A stretch of DNA of 64,000 nucleotides from Pandoraea pneumonica (GTDB taxonomy: Bacteria; Pseudomonadota; Gammaproteobacteria; Burkholderiales; Burkholderiaceae): assembly GCF_902459645.1 (NCBI RefSeq), contig NZ_CABPSK010000002.1:744001-808000 (forward strand), read 5' to 3'. The notes below the pieces were generated by a model. That model worked only from the letters and a program-made list of their open reading frames with translations, was not told the origin of the DNA and searched no databases. This document shows positions 33,995 through 44,222 of this stretch, one piece after another (within the stretch, counting starts at the first letter, position 1; each line of letters opens with the position of its first letter). The position numbers and the translations under genes were made by a program.

Positions 33995-35424
33995 GCTGCC
34001 ATCTCCGTGCTGTCGAAGTCCTGACGCATCGTGGCATCGAATGCCGCGATCGTTTGTTGCGCGAGCCAATCGCTGGTGCTCTCGTCGAGCACATACGGCG
34101 GCATGAGGTAGACCGTCGCGCCGAGCGGGCGCAGCAGCACACCGCGTGCGCGCGCTTCGCTGTAGAACCGCTTGGCGAACGCACCGGCCGCGCCGGGCGT
34201 TTCGGGCAGCTTCGCATCGAAGGCCCAGATCATGCCGCGTTGGCGGAAGTGCTGTGCGCGGGCATCGTTCGCAAGCGGTGCAAGGGCTTGCGTCAAACGT
34301 GCCGCACGCGTGACGTTGTTAGCTAGCACGTCGTCGTCGGCAAAGATGTCGAGCGTGGCGAGTGCGGCGCGGCACGCGAGCGGGTTGCCCGTGTACGAAT
34401 GCGAGTGCAAGAAGCCGCGCGCGGTGTCGTCGTCGTAGAACGCGTCGTAAATCGCGTCGCGCGAGAGCACCAGCGAGAGCGGCAGATAGCCGCCGCTGAT
34501 GCCTTTCGACAGCGTGAGCAAATCGGGCCACACATCGGCCTGCTCGCACGCGAAGAACGTCCCGGTACGGCCGCAGCCGACGGCGATTTCATCGGCGATC
34601 ATGTGCGCGCCGTGCTTATCGCACAACGCACGCACTTCACGCAGGTAAGCGGGGTCGTGCATCGCCATACCGGCGGCGCACTGCACCAGCGGCTCGACGA
34701 TGACGGCGGCCACACGGCCCTCGCATTGCGTGAGCAGCGCGTCGAGTTCAGCGGCGGCACGCTTGGCCACATCCGCCGCCGTTTCGCCATCGCGAGCGAG
34801 GCGCGCATCGGGCGATGCCACCACATGCGCGTGACGCAGCAGCGGGTCGTAAGCGTCGCGGAAGAGGGCAACATCGGTCACCGCAAGTGCGCCGAGCGTC
34901 TCGCCGTGATAACCGTTTTTCACGCAAACGAATTCACGCTTGTCGCTGTGGCCTTGATTGCGCCACGCGTGAAAACTCATCTTGAGCGCGATCTCGACGG
35001 CAGATGCGCCGTCAGACGCGAAGAACGCATGGCCTAGTACGCCGCCAGTCAGTGCAGACAGACGTTCTGCGAGCGCCACGACGGGCTCGTGCGTGAAGCC
35101 CGCGAGCATGGCGTGTTCAAGGCGGCCGAGTTGGTCGATCAACGCCGCGTTGATGCGCGGATTGGCGTGGCCGAACAGGTTGACCCACCACGAGCTGATC
35201 GCATCGAGGTAGCGCTGGCCGTCGGTATCGACGAGCCACGGGCCTTCGCCGTGCGAGAGCGCGACGAGGGGCAGCTTGGCCTGTTGCTTCATCTGCGTGC
35301 AGGGGTGCCAGACCTGCCGCTGACTGCGGGCCGCGAGGTTGCCGGGGCCTGACGCGTCAACGCGTGCAGTCTGGTCGGCGATGGCGGGGGGGTGCCCTTG
35401 AGCTTGCCGGATTTGGGCGTCCAT
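33991..35424 (-). CDS. bioA: adenosylmethionine-8-amino-7-oxononanoate aminotransferase
   Basis: A 477-residue class III PLP aminotransferase converting KAPA to DAPA with SAM as amino donor. Recognised from [52 protein letters not shown], and [16 protein letters not shown] with the PLP Lys. Two ATGs occur (35427 and 35424); I prefer 35424 because AAGGAG is then six bases upstream. It is the first bio gene, with bioF following by ATGA overlap. Upstream lie two overlapping inverted repeats that may control the operon. A short Arg/Pro extension in a longer frame is rejected. Confidence 0.94.
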   Translation of the reverse strand: MDAQIRQAQGHPPAIADQTARVDASGPGNLAARSQRQVWHPCTQMKQQAKLPLVALSHGEGPWLVDTDGQRYLDAISSWWVNLFGHANPRINAALIDQLGRLEHAMLAGFTHEPVVALAERLSALTGGVLGHAFFASDGASAVEIALKMSFHAWRNQGHSDKREFVCVKNGYHGETLGALAVTDVALFRDAYDPLLRHAHVVASPDARLARDGETAADVAKRAAAELDALLTQCEGRVAAVIVEPLVQCAAGMAMHDPAYLREVRALCDKHGAHMIADEIAVGCGRTGTFFACEQADVWPDLLTLSKGISGGYLPLSLVLSRDAIYDAFYDDDTARGFLHSHSYTGNPLACRAALATLDIFADDDVLANNVTRAARLTQALAPLANDARAQHFRQRGMIWAFDAKLPETPGAAGAFAKRFYSEARARGVLLRPLGATVYLMPPYVLDESTSDWLAQQTIAAFDATMRQDFDSTEMAA

Positions 35425-35610
35425 CATTGACTCCTTCGTGCACCGAGGCGAACGACGCAGGTGCGGATGCACCGTTGCCGAGTCGCCCGGCTGGCCGTCG
35501 TCAGACGTACGCAGGGTGCGTTTCTGAACGAGACCGGAGGTGGGGATGGGCGCATGGTAGGCAAAGCGTTTTGGCAGGGCAATAGGCGGAAATGGCGTGA
35601 AATCTCGTGC

Positions 35611-35666
35611 TCTTGCGAGCTATAGCAAGACGTTATCGATAAATTCTGAAAACGCGTCGATAACGT
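35611..35666. promoter_or_regulatory. overlapping inverted repeats upstream of bioA, candidate bio operator
   Basis: Two repeats overlap about 190-240 bp upstream of bioA. The first is TCTTGC (35611-35616) and GCAAGA (35625-35630) around an 8-bp loop. The second is ACGTTATCGA (35630-35639) and TCGATAACGT (35657-35666) with 17 bp between. The left arm includes the palindrome TTATCGATAA at 35633-35642, one base off the BioR consensus TTATCTATAA known in alphaproteobacteria. A classical BirA site (TTGTAAACC) is not seen. Function is inferred from position. Confidence 0.45.
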
Positions 35667-35783
35667 TGCGGCTTCTCCGCCGTCACCCCTCCCAAAAAAA
35701 TTTTGTAACCGTATTGCAGGCGATTCCGCGTGGCATGGGCCTCAAGCGGCCCTACGTCGCGAAATCCCCCGTGTTTTGCAGGC

Positions 35784-36575
35784 TCAGGACGCGTCGCGCC
35801 ACGACGGCGAACGCTTCTCGAGGAAGGATCGAACCCCTTCGCGGCCCTCGTCGGAGGCGCGAATCGTGGCAATACGGTCGGCCGTCTCGGCGATGGCTTC
35901 GTCGTCGATGGTGCGGGTAGCGAAGTCTTGGACGAGGCGTTTGCACTCCTTCACGGCGTTCGGGCTGTTGTCGGCCAGCGCCTTGGCGAGTGCTTGCACA
36001 GTGCTGTCCAGCGCATCGGCGGCGACCACTTCATGCACGAGGCCATGACGCTGCGCAGTGGCGGCGGTAAAGCGTTCTGCGGTGAGGAAGTAGCGACGCG
36101 AGGCCGGTTCGCCCAATGCGCGAATGACGTACGGGCCGATCGTCGCGGGAATCAGGCCAAGGCGCGCTTCCGACAGGCAAAAGTGCGCCGTGTCGACGGC
36201 CACGACGATATCGGCCACGGCAGCAAGGCCGACGCCGCCCGCATACGTATCGCCTTGCACGCGCGCGATCACCGGCTTCGGGCAGCGATAGATCGTGTTG
36301 AGCATGACGGCGAGCGTCATCGCGTCGGCACGGTTCTCGGCGTCCGAATAACCGGCCATCTTCTTCATCCAGTTCAGATCGGCACCGGCGCAAAAGGCCA
36401 CACCTTCGGCGGCCAGCACGATCACGCGCACGTCGTCGTTGGTGGCGAGCGCGCGAAACGCGCCCGTCAATTCTTCGATGACGGTTTCGTTGAAAGCGTT
36501 ACGCACGTCGGGCCGGTTGAGTGTGACCGTGGCGACGTGGGCGTCGACGCTGAGTTTGAGCGTGGCAAGGTTCAT
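35784..36575 (-). CDS. liuC: methylglutaconyl-CoA hydratase (enoyl-CoA hydratase family)
   Basis: A 263-residue crotonase-fold protein. It contains TVTLNRPDVRNAFNE, the oxyanion-hole and CoA region EGVAFCAGADLNWMKKM, and GGVGLAAVADIVVA with LSEARLGLIPATIGPYV carrying the catalytic Glu residues. Together with the adjacent carboxylase (liuB) it should hydrate 3-methylglutaconyl-CoA to HMG-CoA, leucine breakdown step five. ATG 36575 precedes the conserved first strand. It lies 31 bp downstream of liuB on the same strand. Generic enoyl-CoA hydratase is the alternative. Confidence 0.9.
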   Translation of the reverse strand: MNLATLKLSVDAHVATVTLNRPDVRNAFNETVIEELTGAFRALATNDDVRVIVLAAEGVAFCAGADLNWMKKMAGYSDAENRADAMTLAVMLNTIYRCPKPVIARVQGDTYAGGVGLAAVADIVVAVDTAHFCLSEARLGLIPATIGPYVIRALGEPASRRYFLTAERFTAATAQRHGLVHEVVAADALDSTVQALAKALADNSPNAVKECKRLVQDFATRTIDDEAIAETADRIATIRASDEGREGVRSFLEKRSPSWRDAS

Positions 36576-36606
36576 GACAGCAAATCTCTCGGTGGCGTCG
36601 GGGCGA

Positions 36607-38214
36607 TTACATGCGGAACAGGCCGAAGCGCGTTTCCGGAATCGGGGCGTTGAGCGCGGCCGACAGGCCAAGCCCGAGCACCGTGCGCGTATCCGCCGGA
36701 TCGATCACGCCGTCGTCCCACAAGCGGGCGCTGGCGTAATACGGGTGGCCCTGACGCTCGTACTGTTCGCGAATCGGCTGCTTGAACGCGTCTTCTTCGG
36801 CGGCGCTCCACTGACCGCCCTTGGCTTCGATGCCGTCGCGCTTGACGGTCGCCAGCACCGAGGCGGCTTGCTCGCCACCCATCACCGAGATACGCGAGTT
36901 CGGCCACATCCACAGGAAGCGCGGCGAATACGCGCGCCCGCACATGCCGTAGTTACCGGCGCCGAACGAGCCGCCGATGATGACGGTGAACTTCGGCACG
37001 TTGGCCGTGGCCACCGCCGTGACCATCTTCGCGCCGTGCTTGGCGATGCCTTCGTTTTCGTACTTGCGCCCGACCATGAAGCCGGTGATGTTCTGCAAGA
37101 AGATCAGCGGAATCTTGCGCTGGCAGCACAGTTCGATGAAGTGCGCGCCTTTTTGCGCCGACTCCGAGAACAGAATGCCGTTGTTCGCGACGATGCCGAC
37201 CGGATAGCCCCACAGATGCGCGAAACCGCACACGAGCGTGGTGCCATAGCGCGCTTTGAATTCGTCGAATTCCGAGCCGTCGACCAGACGCGCGATGACT
37301 TCGCGAACGTCGAACGGTTTCTTCGTGTCGGCGGGAATCACGCCGTAGAGTTCGCGCGGGTCGTATTTCGGTTCGACCGGCGTCTTCACGGCCACCGTGG
37401 CCGGTTTGCGGCGATTCAGATTCGCCGCGATGCTGCGGGCGATCGACAGCGCGTGCGCATCGTTTTGCGCGAAGTGGTCGGCCACGCCGGACAGTCGCGT
37501 GTGCACGTCGGCACCGCCAAGGTCTTCCGCGCTCACTTCTTCGCCCGTGGCGGCCTTCACCAGCGGCGGGCCGCCGAGGAAAATCGTGCCTTGGTCTTTC
37601 ACGATGATCGACTCGTCGCTCATCGCGGGCACATAGGCGCCGCCTGCCGTGCACGAGCCCATCACCACGGCGATCTGCGGAATGCCCTGTGCGGACATCG
37701 TCGCCTGGTTGTAGAAGATGCGGCCGAAGTGATCGCGATCGGGGAACACGTCGTCCTGATTCGGCAAGTTCGCACCGCCCGAGTCGACGAGATAGATGCA
37801 CGGCAGATGGTTCTGCTCGGCGATCTCCTGCGCGCGCAGGTGTTTCTTGACCGTCATCGGGTAGTAGGTGCCGCCCTTGACCGTGGCATCGTTACAGACG
37901 ATCACGCACTCTTGACCCGACACGCGGCCAATGCCGGTGATGATGCCCGCGCCCGGCGCGTCGTCGTGATACATGCCGATCGCGGCGAGTTGCGAGAGTT
38001 CGAGAAACGGCGAGCCCGGATCGAGCAATTGCTGGACGCGTTCGCGGGGCAGCAGTTTGCCGCGCGCCACATGCTTCTTGCGAGCGGCTTCGCCGCCGCC
38101 GCCCGAGAGTTGCGCAATGCGCTCGCGCAGGTCGTCGACCAGCGTTTGCATCGTGGCCGCGTTGCGTGCAAAGTCTTCGCCGCGCGGGTTGAGCTTGCTT
38201 TCGAGAATCGGCAT
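36607..38214 (-). CDS. liuB: methylcrotonoyl-CoA carboxylase, carboxyltransferase beta subunit
   Basis: A 535-residue carboxyltransferase that transfers CO2 from carboxybiotin (on LiuD) to 3-methylcrotonyl-CoA. Two crotonase-like halves are visible: the N-half with [37 protein letters not shown] and [12 protein letters not shown]-type segments, and the C-half with [30 protein letters not shown] and [21 protein letters not shown], the acyl-CoA site. Length matches MccB. The start [12 protein letters not shown] at 38214 is conserved. It heads the liuB-liuC pair; the bio operon follows. Confidence 0.95.
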   Translation of the reverse strand: MPILESKLNPRGEDFARNAATMQTLVDDLRERIAQLSGGGGEAARKKHVARGKLLPRERVQQLLDPGSPFLELSQLAAIGMYHDDAPGAGIITGIGRVSGQECVIVCNDATVKGGTYYPMTVKKHLRAQEIAEQNHLPCIYLVDSGGANLPNQDDVFPDRDHFGRIFYNQATMSAQGIPQIAVVMGSCTAGGAYVPAMSDESIIVKDQGTIFLGGPPLVKAATGEEVSAEDLGGADVHTRLSGVADHFAQNDAHALSIARSIAANLNRRKPATVAVKTPVEPKYDPRELYGVIPADTKKPFDVREVIARLVDGSEFDEFKARYGTTLVCGFAHLWGYPVGIVANNGILFSESAQKGAHFIELCCQRKIPLIFLQNITGFMVGRKYENEGIAKHGAKMVTAVATANVPKFTVIIGGSFGAGNYGMCGRAYSPRFLWMWPNSRISVMGGEQAASVLATVKRDGIEAKGGQWSAAEEDAFKQPIREQYERQGHPYYASARLWDDGVIDPADTRTVLGLGLSAALNAPIPETRFGLFRM

Positions 38215-38298
38215 GTGACGAAATCCGGTGGAGAGTGAGTTGTCGTTAGGTTCGGATCGGAAACTTGTCTCGGGCGAGGGTGCGAACGTGACTTGTGG

Positions 38299-38721
38299 TC
38301 AGTCGAACAAATCGCCGTCGATATAGCGCCAGCGGCCATCGGCCGTGCGCTCGAAGCGACTGCGCTCATGCAGCCGGTGGGCGCGGCCGCCCACTTTGTA
38401 GCGCGCCACGAATTCCACTTCGGCGTGGGCGTCGTCGCGCTGCAAATGCGCTTTGACTTGCAGGCCGAGCCATTGCGGGGCGTCGTCGAAATCCAGCGTG
38501 GTCGGGCGCGTGCGCGCGGCCCACGTGTCGAGCAGGTACGGCGCGTTTTGACGCACGAATGCGGTGTAACGCGAACGCATCAGCGCTTCGGCCGTCGGCG
38601 GCAATTCACCGCCGTCGATGTAGCGGCCACAGCAGGCGTCGAACGCAAGGCCGCCGCAGGGGCAGCCTTCGCGCTCGTTGTCCGACGTGGTGGCGGTGGG
38701 CGTGTTTCGGGGGCTTGCCAT
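38299..38721 (-). CDS. YchJ family SEC-C motif protein
   Basis: A 140-residue YchJ family protein. It has a Cys-rich N-terminal motif (CPCGG...CCGRYI) and the conserved TAEALMRSRYTAFV followed by YLLDTWAARTRP and a beta-sandwich segment ending WRYIDGDLFD. The Cys cluster resembles the zinc-binding SEC-C motif. Function is unknown. ATG 38721 is at the N-terminus of the conserved part. It lies 84 bp upstream of liuB and 14 bp downstream of the isomerase gene. Confidence 0.9.
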   Translation of the reverse strand: MASPRNTPTATTSDNEREGCPCGGLAFDACCGRYIDGGELPPTAEALMRSRYTAFVRQNAPYLLDTWAARTRPTTLDFDDAPQWLGLQVKAHLQRDDAHAEVEFVARYKVGGRAHRLHERSRFERTADGRWRYIDGDLFD

Positions 38722-38735
38722 GATGTGTTGGCTCG

Positions 38736-39341
38736 TCAGATTTTGCCGTTCTTCAGGCAGGCTTCCACCTGACCGAAGCGGTCGTAGCCCCAGAACGGCT
38801 CGCCGTCCACGATCACGAAAGGCGAGCCGAACACACCGCGCGCCATGGCGAGATCGATTTCCGCTTTCAGATGATCTTTCGCGGCGGGCGAGTGCATGCC
38901 CTTGTCGAGCGCCGCACCATCGATGCCGAGGTCTTCGCCGAGTTTGACGAGTTCCGCCGGCTCACCGATGTTCACGTCATCGACGTAAAGCGCTCGGTAA
39001 ATCTTCTTGGCGAATTCCGCCGCGAGGTCCCCACCGCGATGGTCCTGCACCCACAGCACGGCGCGCTCGGCGACCTGCGTCGGGATCGGGAAGTGCGACG
39101 GGCGGTTGAACGGAATGCCTTGAAAGCGAGCGGTGCGCTCGACGTCGCGGCGCATGTACTCGGTTTTGATCGGATGCTGCACCGGCGCGCCCGTGCCGTT
39201 CACCTTGTAGACGATGTCGAGCAGAATCGGATGCCAAGCGACACCGCGGCCATGTTTGTTCGCGATGTCGTCGATGCAGGTACTCGCAAAATACCCATAC
39301 GGGGATGCGAAGTCGAAATAAAAGTCGATGGCGGACGTCAT
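38736..39341 (-). CDS. 2-hydroxychromene-2-carboxylate isomerase (DsbA superfamily)
   Basis: A 201-residue thioredoxin-fold isomerase of the DsbA/GST-kappa class. The start DFYFDFASPYGYFAST carries the conserved Ser in place of the DsbA Cys; GDLAAEFAKKIYRALYVDDVNIGEPAELVKLGEDLGID is the helical insertion, and VFGSPFVIVDGEPFWGYDRF is the C-terminal cis-Pro region. The naphthalene-pathway enzyme is the type example, but most members act on unknown substrates. It is 14 bp upstream of ychJ and downstream of the SDR gene on the same strand. Confidence 0.9.
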   Translation of the reverse strand: MTSAIDFYFDFASPYGYFASTCIDDIANKHGRGVAWHPILLDIVYKVNGTGAPVQHPIKTEYMRRDVERTARFQGIPFNRPSHFPIPTQVAERAVLWVQDHRGGDLAAEFAKKIYRALYVDDVNIGEPAELVKLGEDLGIDGAALDKGMHSPAAKDHLKAEIDLAMARGVFGSPFVIVDGEPFWGYDRFGQVEACLKNGKI

Positions 39342-39500
39342 GGTGGCTCCGTTTCAGAATGACGTTTCTGGCCCGCTTATCAAAAGATACGGCGGTATGG
39401 CGTACAGCTTGTTATTCGGTCCACAGCAGCAGTACAAAACAGCGTTCGCAGCAGGTGTTCGGATGCGACGGCAACGCGCCACATACGGCAACGTCGCGGC

Positions 39501-40178
39501 TTACCAAGCCAGTGCGTTGCCGTCGTAATTGAAGAAGCCGCCGTTGTGCGTGGCGCGCTCGCCCGGGGCACGGGCAAGCACGCGGCGCATACCGGCAACG
39601 CTCGTCTGCACGTCGATGTCGGCGTTCTCGCCGCCCATATCCGTGCGCACCCAGCCCGGGTGCATGGCGACACACGTCGCCTGCTGCGCTTCGAGCGAGG
39701 TGGCTTTGACCACCGAGTTCACTGCGGCTTTGCTGGCGCGATACAACCAACTGCCGTTCGAATCCATGAGTGCCACGCTGCCCATGCGGCTCGACAGAAA
39801 GCCGAAGGAGCCCTTCGCTTCGTCGACGAACGGCAGCACGAGCGGCGCGACCTGCATCGCGCCCAGCACGTTCGTGTGAAAGACACGGTCGAATTCTTCG
39901 CGCGTAATCGCGGCGAGGCCCGTGGTGCGTTCGGAGTTCACACCGGCGTTGTAGACCGCGACATCGAGGGTTTCGCCATCGAGTTGCCACGTGAGGCCCG
40001 CCACCGACTCAATACGCGTGACGTCGAGCTTGAGCGGTTGGGCACCGAGTTCGCGCAAGGCGGCCAGACCCTCGTCGTTGCGCGCAGTGCCAATCACGCG
40101 CCAGCCGTCTTCCCGGTATTGCCGCACGAATTCGAGACCGATACCGCGGGAAGCACCGATGATGAGGGCAGTTTTCAT
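39501..40178 (-). CDS. short-chain dehydrogenase/reductase
   Basis: A 225-residue Rossmann-fold oxidoreductase, first strand TALIIGASRGIGLEFV with the glycine motif GASRGIG, AVYNAGVN as the stabilising NAG segment, and the catalytic Tyr-x3-Lys as YRASK. It is short for SDRs and lacks a C-terminal extension. Substrate unknown; it resembles C-factor/CsgA-type SDRs. ATG 40178 is preferred to an upstream ATG. It lies between the thiolase and the isomerase on the minus strand. Confidence 0.9.
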   Translation of the reverse strand: MKTALIIGASRGIGLEFVRQYREDGWRVIGTARNDEGLAALRELGAQPLKLDVTRIESVAGLTWQLDGETLDVAVYNAGVNSERTTGLAAITREEFDRVFHTNVLGAMQVAPLVLPFVDEAKGSFGFLSSRMGSVALMDSNGSWLYRASKAAVNSVVKATSLEAQQATCVAMHPGWVRTDMGGENADIDVQTSVAGMRRVLARAPGERATHNGGFFNYDGNALAW

Positions 40179-40242
40179 GACGCGTGAGTCCTTGTTGGTG
40201 TGCTGCCGCCGTGCGAGACGCACGCGCGGCAGCCGGAGTGTG

Positions 40243-41424
40243 TCAGACGAGTTCGATGGCCATGGCCGTCGCTTCGCCGCCGCCGATACACAGGCTGGCG
40301 ACGCCGCGCTTGCCGCCGGTCTTGCGCAGTGCGCCGATCAGCGTGACCAGAATACGCGCACCCGACGCGCCGATGGGGTGACCCAAGGCGCAGGCACCGC
40401 CGTGGATGTTCACCTTCTCGTGCGGCAAATCGAATTCGTGCATCGCGGCCATCGTGACGACGGCGAACGCTTCGTTGATTTCGTACAGATCGACGTCGTT
40501 CGACGACCAGCCGGTCTTTTCGAACAACTTGCGAATCGCGCCGACCGGGGCCGTGGTGAACAGGCCCGGGGCTTGTGCGAAGGTGCTGTGGCCCGCGATG
40601 CGCGCGAGCGGCGTGAGACCGAGGCGTTTGGCCGTCGATTCGCGCATGAGCACGAGGGCCGCTGCGCCGTCGGAGATCGACGACGAGTTGGCGGCGGTCA
40701 CCGTGCCGTCTTTGCGGAAGGCACCTTTGAGCGTCGGAATTTTTTCGGGATTGGCTTTGAACGGCTGCTCGTCCTGCTCGACCACGGTGTCGCCCTTACG
40801 GCCCGGCACGGTCACGGGGGTGATTTCCCACGCGAACGAGCCATCTTTCGTGGCGTTCTGCGCGCGTTCGAGCGAGGCGATCGCGAAGGCGTCCTGCGCT
40901 TCGCGCGTGAAGGCGTAACGGTCGGCACATTCTTCGGCGAACGTGCCCATCAGACGGCCCTTGTCGTAGGCGTCTTCCAGACCGTCGTAGAACATGTGGT
41001 CGATGACCTGGCCGTGCCCCATGCGCATGCCGGCGCGCGCCTTGGGCAGCAGATACGGCGCATTGCTCATGCTTTCCATGCCGCCTGCGACGATGACATC
41101 GGCGCTACCGGCGGCGAGCATGTCGTGCGCGAACATCGCCGCGCGCATGCCCGAGCCGCACATCTTGTTGACGGTGGTGGCACCGGCGGCGAGCGGGAGC
41201 CCCGCGCCGAGCGTGGCCTGACGCGCAGGCGCTTGCCCCTGACCGGCGGGCAGCACGCAGCCCATCACCACTTCGTCGATTTGTTCGGGTTTGAGTCCGG
41301 CGCGCTCGACAGCCGCGCGAATGGCGGCTGCGCCCAGTTGCGGGGCGGCAACGTCGCCGAACACTCCTTGCAGGCCACCCATCGGCGTACGGGCGGCGGA
41401 AACGATAACGATCGGGTCTTGCAT
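40243..41424 (-). CDS. acetyl-CoA acetyltransferase (thiolase)
   Basis: A 393-residue class II thiolase. Nucleophile Cys89 is in NKMCGSGMRA, the second active-site segment is NIHGGACALGHPIGASGAR, and CIGGGEATAMAIEL holds the second Cys. It can condense two acetyl-CoA or split acetoacetyl-CoA, fitting disposal of acetoacetate from leucine breakdown. ATG 41424 is chosen because it begins the conserved QDPIVIVSAARTPMG; a longer frame is not family-like. It is 136 bp downstream of the carbonic anhydrase, same strand. Confidence 0.93.
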   Translation of the reverse strand: MQDPIVIVSAARTPMGGLQGVFGDVAAPQLGAAAIRAAVERAGLKPEQIDEVVMGCVLPAGQGQAPARQATLGAGLPLAAGATTVNKMCGSGMRAAMFAHDMLAAGSADVIVAGGMESMSNAPYLLPKARAGMRMGHGQVIDHMFYDGLEDAYDKGRLMGTFAEECADRYAFTREAQDAFAIASLERAQNATKDGSFAWEITPVTVPGRKGDTVVEQDEQPFKANPEKIPTLKGAFRKDGTVTAANSSSISDGAAALVLMRESTAKRLGLTPLARIAGHSTFAQAPGLFTTAPVGAIRKLFEKTGWSSNDVDLYEINEAFAVVTMAAMHEFDLPHEKVNIHGGACALGHPIGASGARILVTLIGALRKTGGKRGVASLCIGGGEATAMAIELV

Positions 41425-41560
41425 GGCGGTCTCCTGTAACCGTGAATCGGTGCCGTCGGCGTTGGCCGTTGGCACCGAGTTATCCAATGCTTCAGTCGTT
41501 GCGTCGTCCGCGCGCTGCAAGGGTGGGTGCCGCTACCGTGGCGGCGCCCGCTAAGGGTTG

Positions 41561-42241
41561 CTATGCGCGAGGATTACGCAGTTCTGCAAATGCCGCGACG
41601 CAGCGTTCGTACACGCGCGGCAGGGCTTCAAGGCTGTTCACCGACATGCGCAGGTCGCGCACCAAGCCGTCGCGCAGGCCGTACACCCAGCCATGCACCG
41701 TCACCGGCTGGTTGCGAGCCCACGCGTCGCGCAATACCGTCGTGTGGCAAATGTTGACCACTTGCTCGATGGCGTTGAGTTCGCACAGGCGGTCGTGGCG
41801 GGCGTCGCGCGAGGGCAGCGCGTCGATCTGATCCAGGTGGCGCTCGTAGACATCGCGCACATGGCGCAGCCAGTTGTCGACCAGACCCATCTTCGCGCCG
41901 TCGAGCGCCGCGCCCACACCGCCGCAGCCGTAGTGGCCGACCACCATGATGTGACGCACCTTGAGCACTTCGATGGCGAATTGCAGCACCGAGAGGCAGT
42001 TCAGGTCGCTGTGCACCACCACGTTGGCGATGTTGCGGTGAACGAACACCTCGCCCGGGGCGAGCCCAGTGATCTGGTTGGCCGGCACGCGCGAATCCGA
42101 GCAGCCGATCCAGAGGTATTCCGGGGCTTGTTGTTTGGCCAATCGCTCGAAAAACGCGGGATCTTCCGCGTTCACGCTGGCAACCCAGGCGCGGTTGTTG
42201 TCGAGCAGATGGATCAGGGGTTGGTCTTTGTCTTCAGTCAT
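41561..42241 (-). CDS. can: beta-class carbonic anhydrase
   Basis: A 226-residue beta-carbonic anhydrase interconverting CO2 and bicarbonate. Zinc ligands are in WIGCSDSRVPANQI (Cys and Asp-Arg pair) and GHYGCGGV (His and Cys). Length matches Can (E. coli YadF). The start MTEDKDQPLIHLLDNN is conserved. It lies between aceK and the thiolase, close to a bicarbonate-using carboxylase; supply of bicarbonate to LiuB/D is a reasonable but unproved link. Confidence 0.95.
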   Translation of the reverse strand: MTEDKDQPLIHLLDNNRAWVASVNAEDPAFFERLAKQQAPEYLWIGCSDSRVPANQITGLAPGEVFVHRNIANVVVHSDLNCLSVLQFAIEVLKVRHIMVVGHYGCGGVGAALDGAKMGLVDNWLRHVRDVYERHLDQIDALPSRDARHDRLCELNAIEQVVNICHTTVLRDAWARNQPVTVHGWVYGLRDGLVRDLRMSVNSLEALPRVYERCVAAFAELRNPRA

Positions 42242-42289
42242 GATCGTGTCATCCGGCAGGCGTGTCGTGCGCTGTGTGAGGTCGACCGC

Positions 42290-44107
42290 TCAAGCCGCAG
42301 CCGCCCGGGCAGGGCGGGCTGTGGCTTGCGTGGCACCGCTGCCGGTGCCGTAGCGATTGACGAAACGCAGCGAGACATCGTACGGATAGAAGTCGTGCAT
42401 CTGACCGGCTTGCACCCGTTCCTGATGGCTTTGCCATAGGGCCGGGTCGAAGAAGTCCGGATGATGCTGGCTCAGAGAGTGCCGCACGCGCGGGTCGCCG
42501 GTCAAAAACGTCTCAAACGTCTGCGGAAACACGTCGTGCGGGCCTACACGGTACCAGACTTCCCCCGACATCGCCTCTTCTTCGTTACGCGGTTCTGGCA
42601 CTCGACGGATGTGGCAATCCGTCAAATATTCCAGTTCGTCGTAATCGTAGAAGACCACCCGGCCATGGCGCGTGACACCGAAATTCTTGTACAGCATGTC
42701 GCCCGGGAAGATATTCGCCGCCATCAACTCCTTGACCGCATTGCCGTACTCGCGCATGGCGTGATCGATCTCGGCGTCCGACGCGGCCTGATGCAGCCAG
42801 AGATTGAGCGGCGTCATGCGGCGCTCGATGTAGCAATGTCGAATGACGAGCGAGTCGCCGTCGTACTCCAGCAGCGACGGCACTTCGGCCTGAAGCTCGG
42901 CGAGTAGCGCATCGTCGAAGCGCGCGAGCGGAAACGCGACGCTCGAGAACTCCAGCGTATCGGCCATGCGCCCCACGCGATCATGCTGTTTGACCATCAA
43001 ATACTTGGCCTTCACCTGCTCGCGTGTCGTCTCCTTGGGCGGCGCGAAGCGCTCGCGAATGAGCTTGAAGACGTACGGGTAAGACGGCAGCGTGAAGACG
43101 AGCATCACCAGCCCTCGAATGCCCGGGGCCGTGACGAACTTGTCGCTCGAATGCTTCAAGTGATGCAGAAAATCGCGGTAGAACAGGTTCTTGCCGTGCT
43201 TTTGCAGACCGACCGACGTGTAGAGCTCCGCCTTCGGCTTGCTCGGCATGATGGTGCGCAGAAAGTGCACGTAAGCCGACGGCACTTCCATATCCACCAT
43301 GAAATACGCATGCGTGAAGCTAAACACCACGCGCAGTTCGTCGCGGCGCAGCAGCACGGTGTCGAGCGCCAGATGCCCGTCGGCGTCGTGCATGATCGGA
43401 ATGGCGAACGGCGTGCTCACGTCGCCATTGACGATACGGCCCACGATGTACGCGGCTTTGTTACGGAAGAACAGCGACGCGAGCACGTGAATCTGGAAGT
43501 TCGGCGCGGCGTCGAAGTCGCCGAAGGCTTCGTCGATCGCGCGCATCACGTAGGCCACGTCGCGCGGCAGATCGGCGAACGGGCGCTTCAGTTGGAAATT
43601 CGTGACGATGCGCGAGAGCGTGGCGGCCATGCCGTCCTGCGCGGGGTAGTACACGCGGTAAGTCGGCTTGGCGGCGGGGGCATCGTTTTCGATGTATTCC
43701 GTCGCAATGGCCGGGCGCACGAAGATGAAGCGATTGTTGAAGTACGAGCGGTGCAGCATCTTGCAGCACACCGAGTTGAAGAACGTCTCGGCCAGTTCCG
43801 GCTGACGATGCTCGGTGAGCAACCCGATGTAGTGCAGTTTCACTTGCTGCCAGACATCGTCGTCGAGCGACTGCGCGTTGAAGCGGCCCTCCAGCGTGGC
43901 AATGCATTCGCGCACGCGCTCGTCGTAATACGCAATGCGGTCGCGCTGGAGCTTCTGGATGCCCATGAAATCACCCGCCTCGAAACACGCCTGCGCCGCC
44001 ACGCACACCTCGCGAAAGATGCGGTAGTGCTTATCGAAGCCGTCCAGCATCGTGCGGGCGACATCGTAAGCAATCTGCGACGACAGGAGTTTCGGAAAGT
44101 GATTCAT
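42290..44107 (-). CDS. aceK: isocitrate dehydrogenase kinase/phosphatase
   Basis: A 605-residue AceK, the bifunctional enzyme that phosphorylates isocitrate dehydrogenase to push carbon into the glyoxylate bypass and reverses this. Features: N-terminal regulatory region ([28 protein letters not shown]), the ATP-binding loop region with [19 protein letters not shown], and [28 protein letters not shown] near the catalytic Asp. Length is normal, and a short Ala/Thr-rich tail follows. It is 115 bp downstream of liuA. Its position beside acetyl-CoA-producing leucine genes fits bypass control. Confidence 0.96.
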   Translation of the reverse strand: MNHFPKLLSSQIAYDVARTMLDGFDKHYRIFREVCVAAQACFEAGDFMGIQKLQRDRIAYYDERVRECIATLEGRFNAQSLDDDVWQQVKLHYIGLLTEHRQPELAETFFNSVCCKMLHRSYFNNRFIFVRPAIATEYIENDAPAAKPTYRVYYPAQDGMAATLSRIVTNFQLKRPFADLPRDVAYVMRAIDEAFGDFDAAPNFQIHVLASLFFRNKAAYIVGRIVNGDVSTPFAIPIMHDADGHLALDTVLLRRDELRVVFSFTHAYFMVDMEVPSAYVHFLRTIMPSKPKAELYTSVGLQKHGKNLFYRDFLHHLKHSSDKFVTAPGIRGLVMLVFTLPSYPYVFKLIRERFAPPKETTREQVKAKYLMVKQHDRVGRMADTLEFSSVAFPLARFDDALLAELQAEVPSLLEYDGDSLVIRHCYIERRMTPLNLWLHQAASDAEIDHAMREYGNAVKELMAANIFPGDMLYKNFGVTRHGRVVFYDYDELEYLTDCHIRRVPEPRNEEEAMSGEVWYRVGPHDVFPQTFETFLTGDPRVRHSLSQHHPDFFDPALWQSHQERVQAGQMHDFYPYDVSLRFVNRYGTGSGATQATARPARAAAA

Positions 44108-44222
44108 ACCGGTCGGGAAGGGCGCAGGGGCGATCTTCGGCTGATTGTAGCCTTCGGAGGTGCCCCCGTATCGATATGGCGTCGCCCTTGCTGCCTCCCT
44201 GAGAGTCTTGAATTTCCGTCGA

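Noticed and set aside
36439-38238. A 599-residue plus-strand frame opposite liuB
   Set aside because: liuB is strongly conserved on the other strand. The frame has no motif and no ribosome-binding site.
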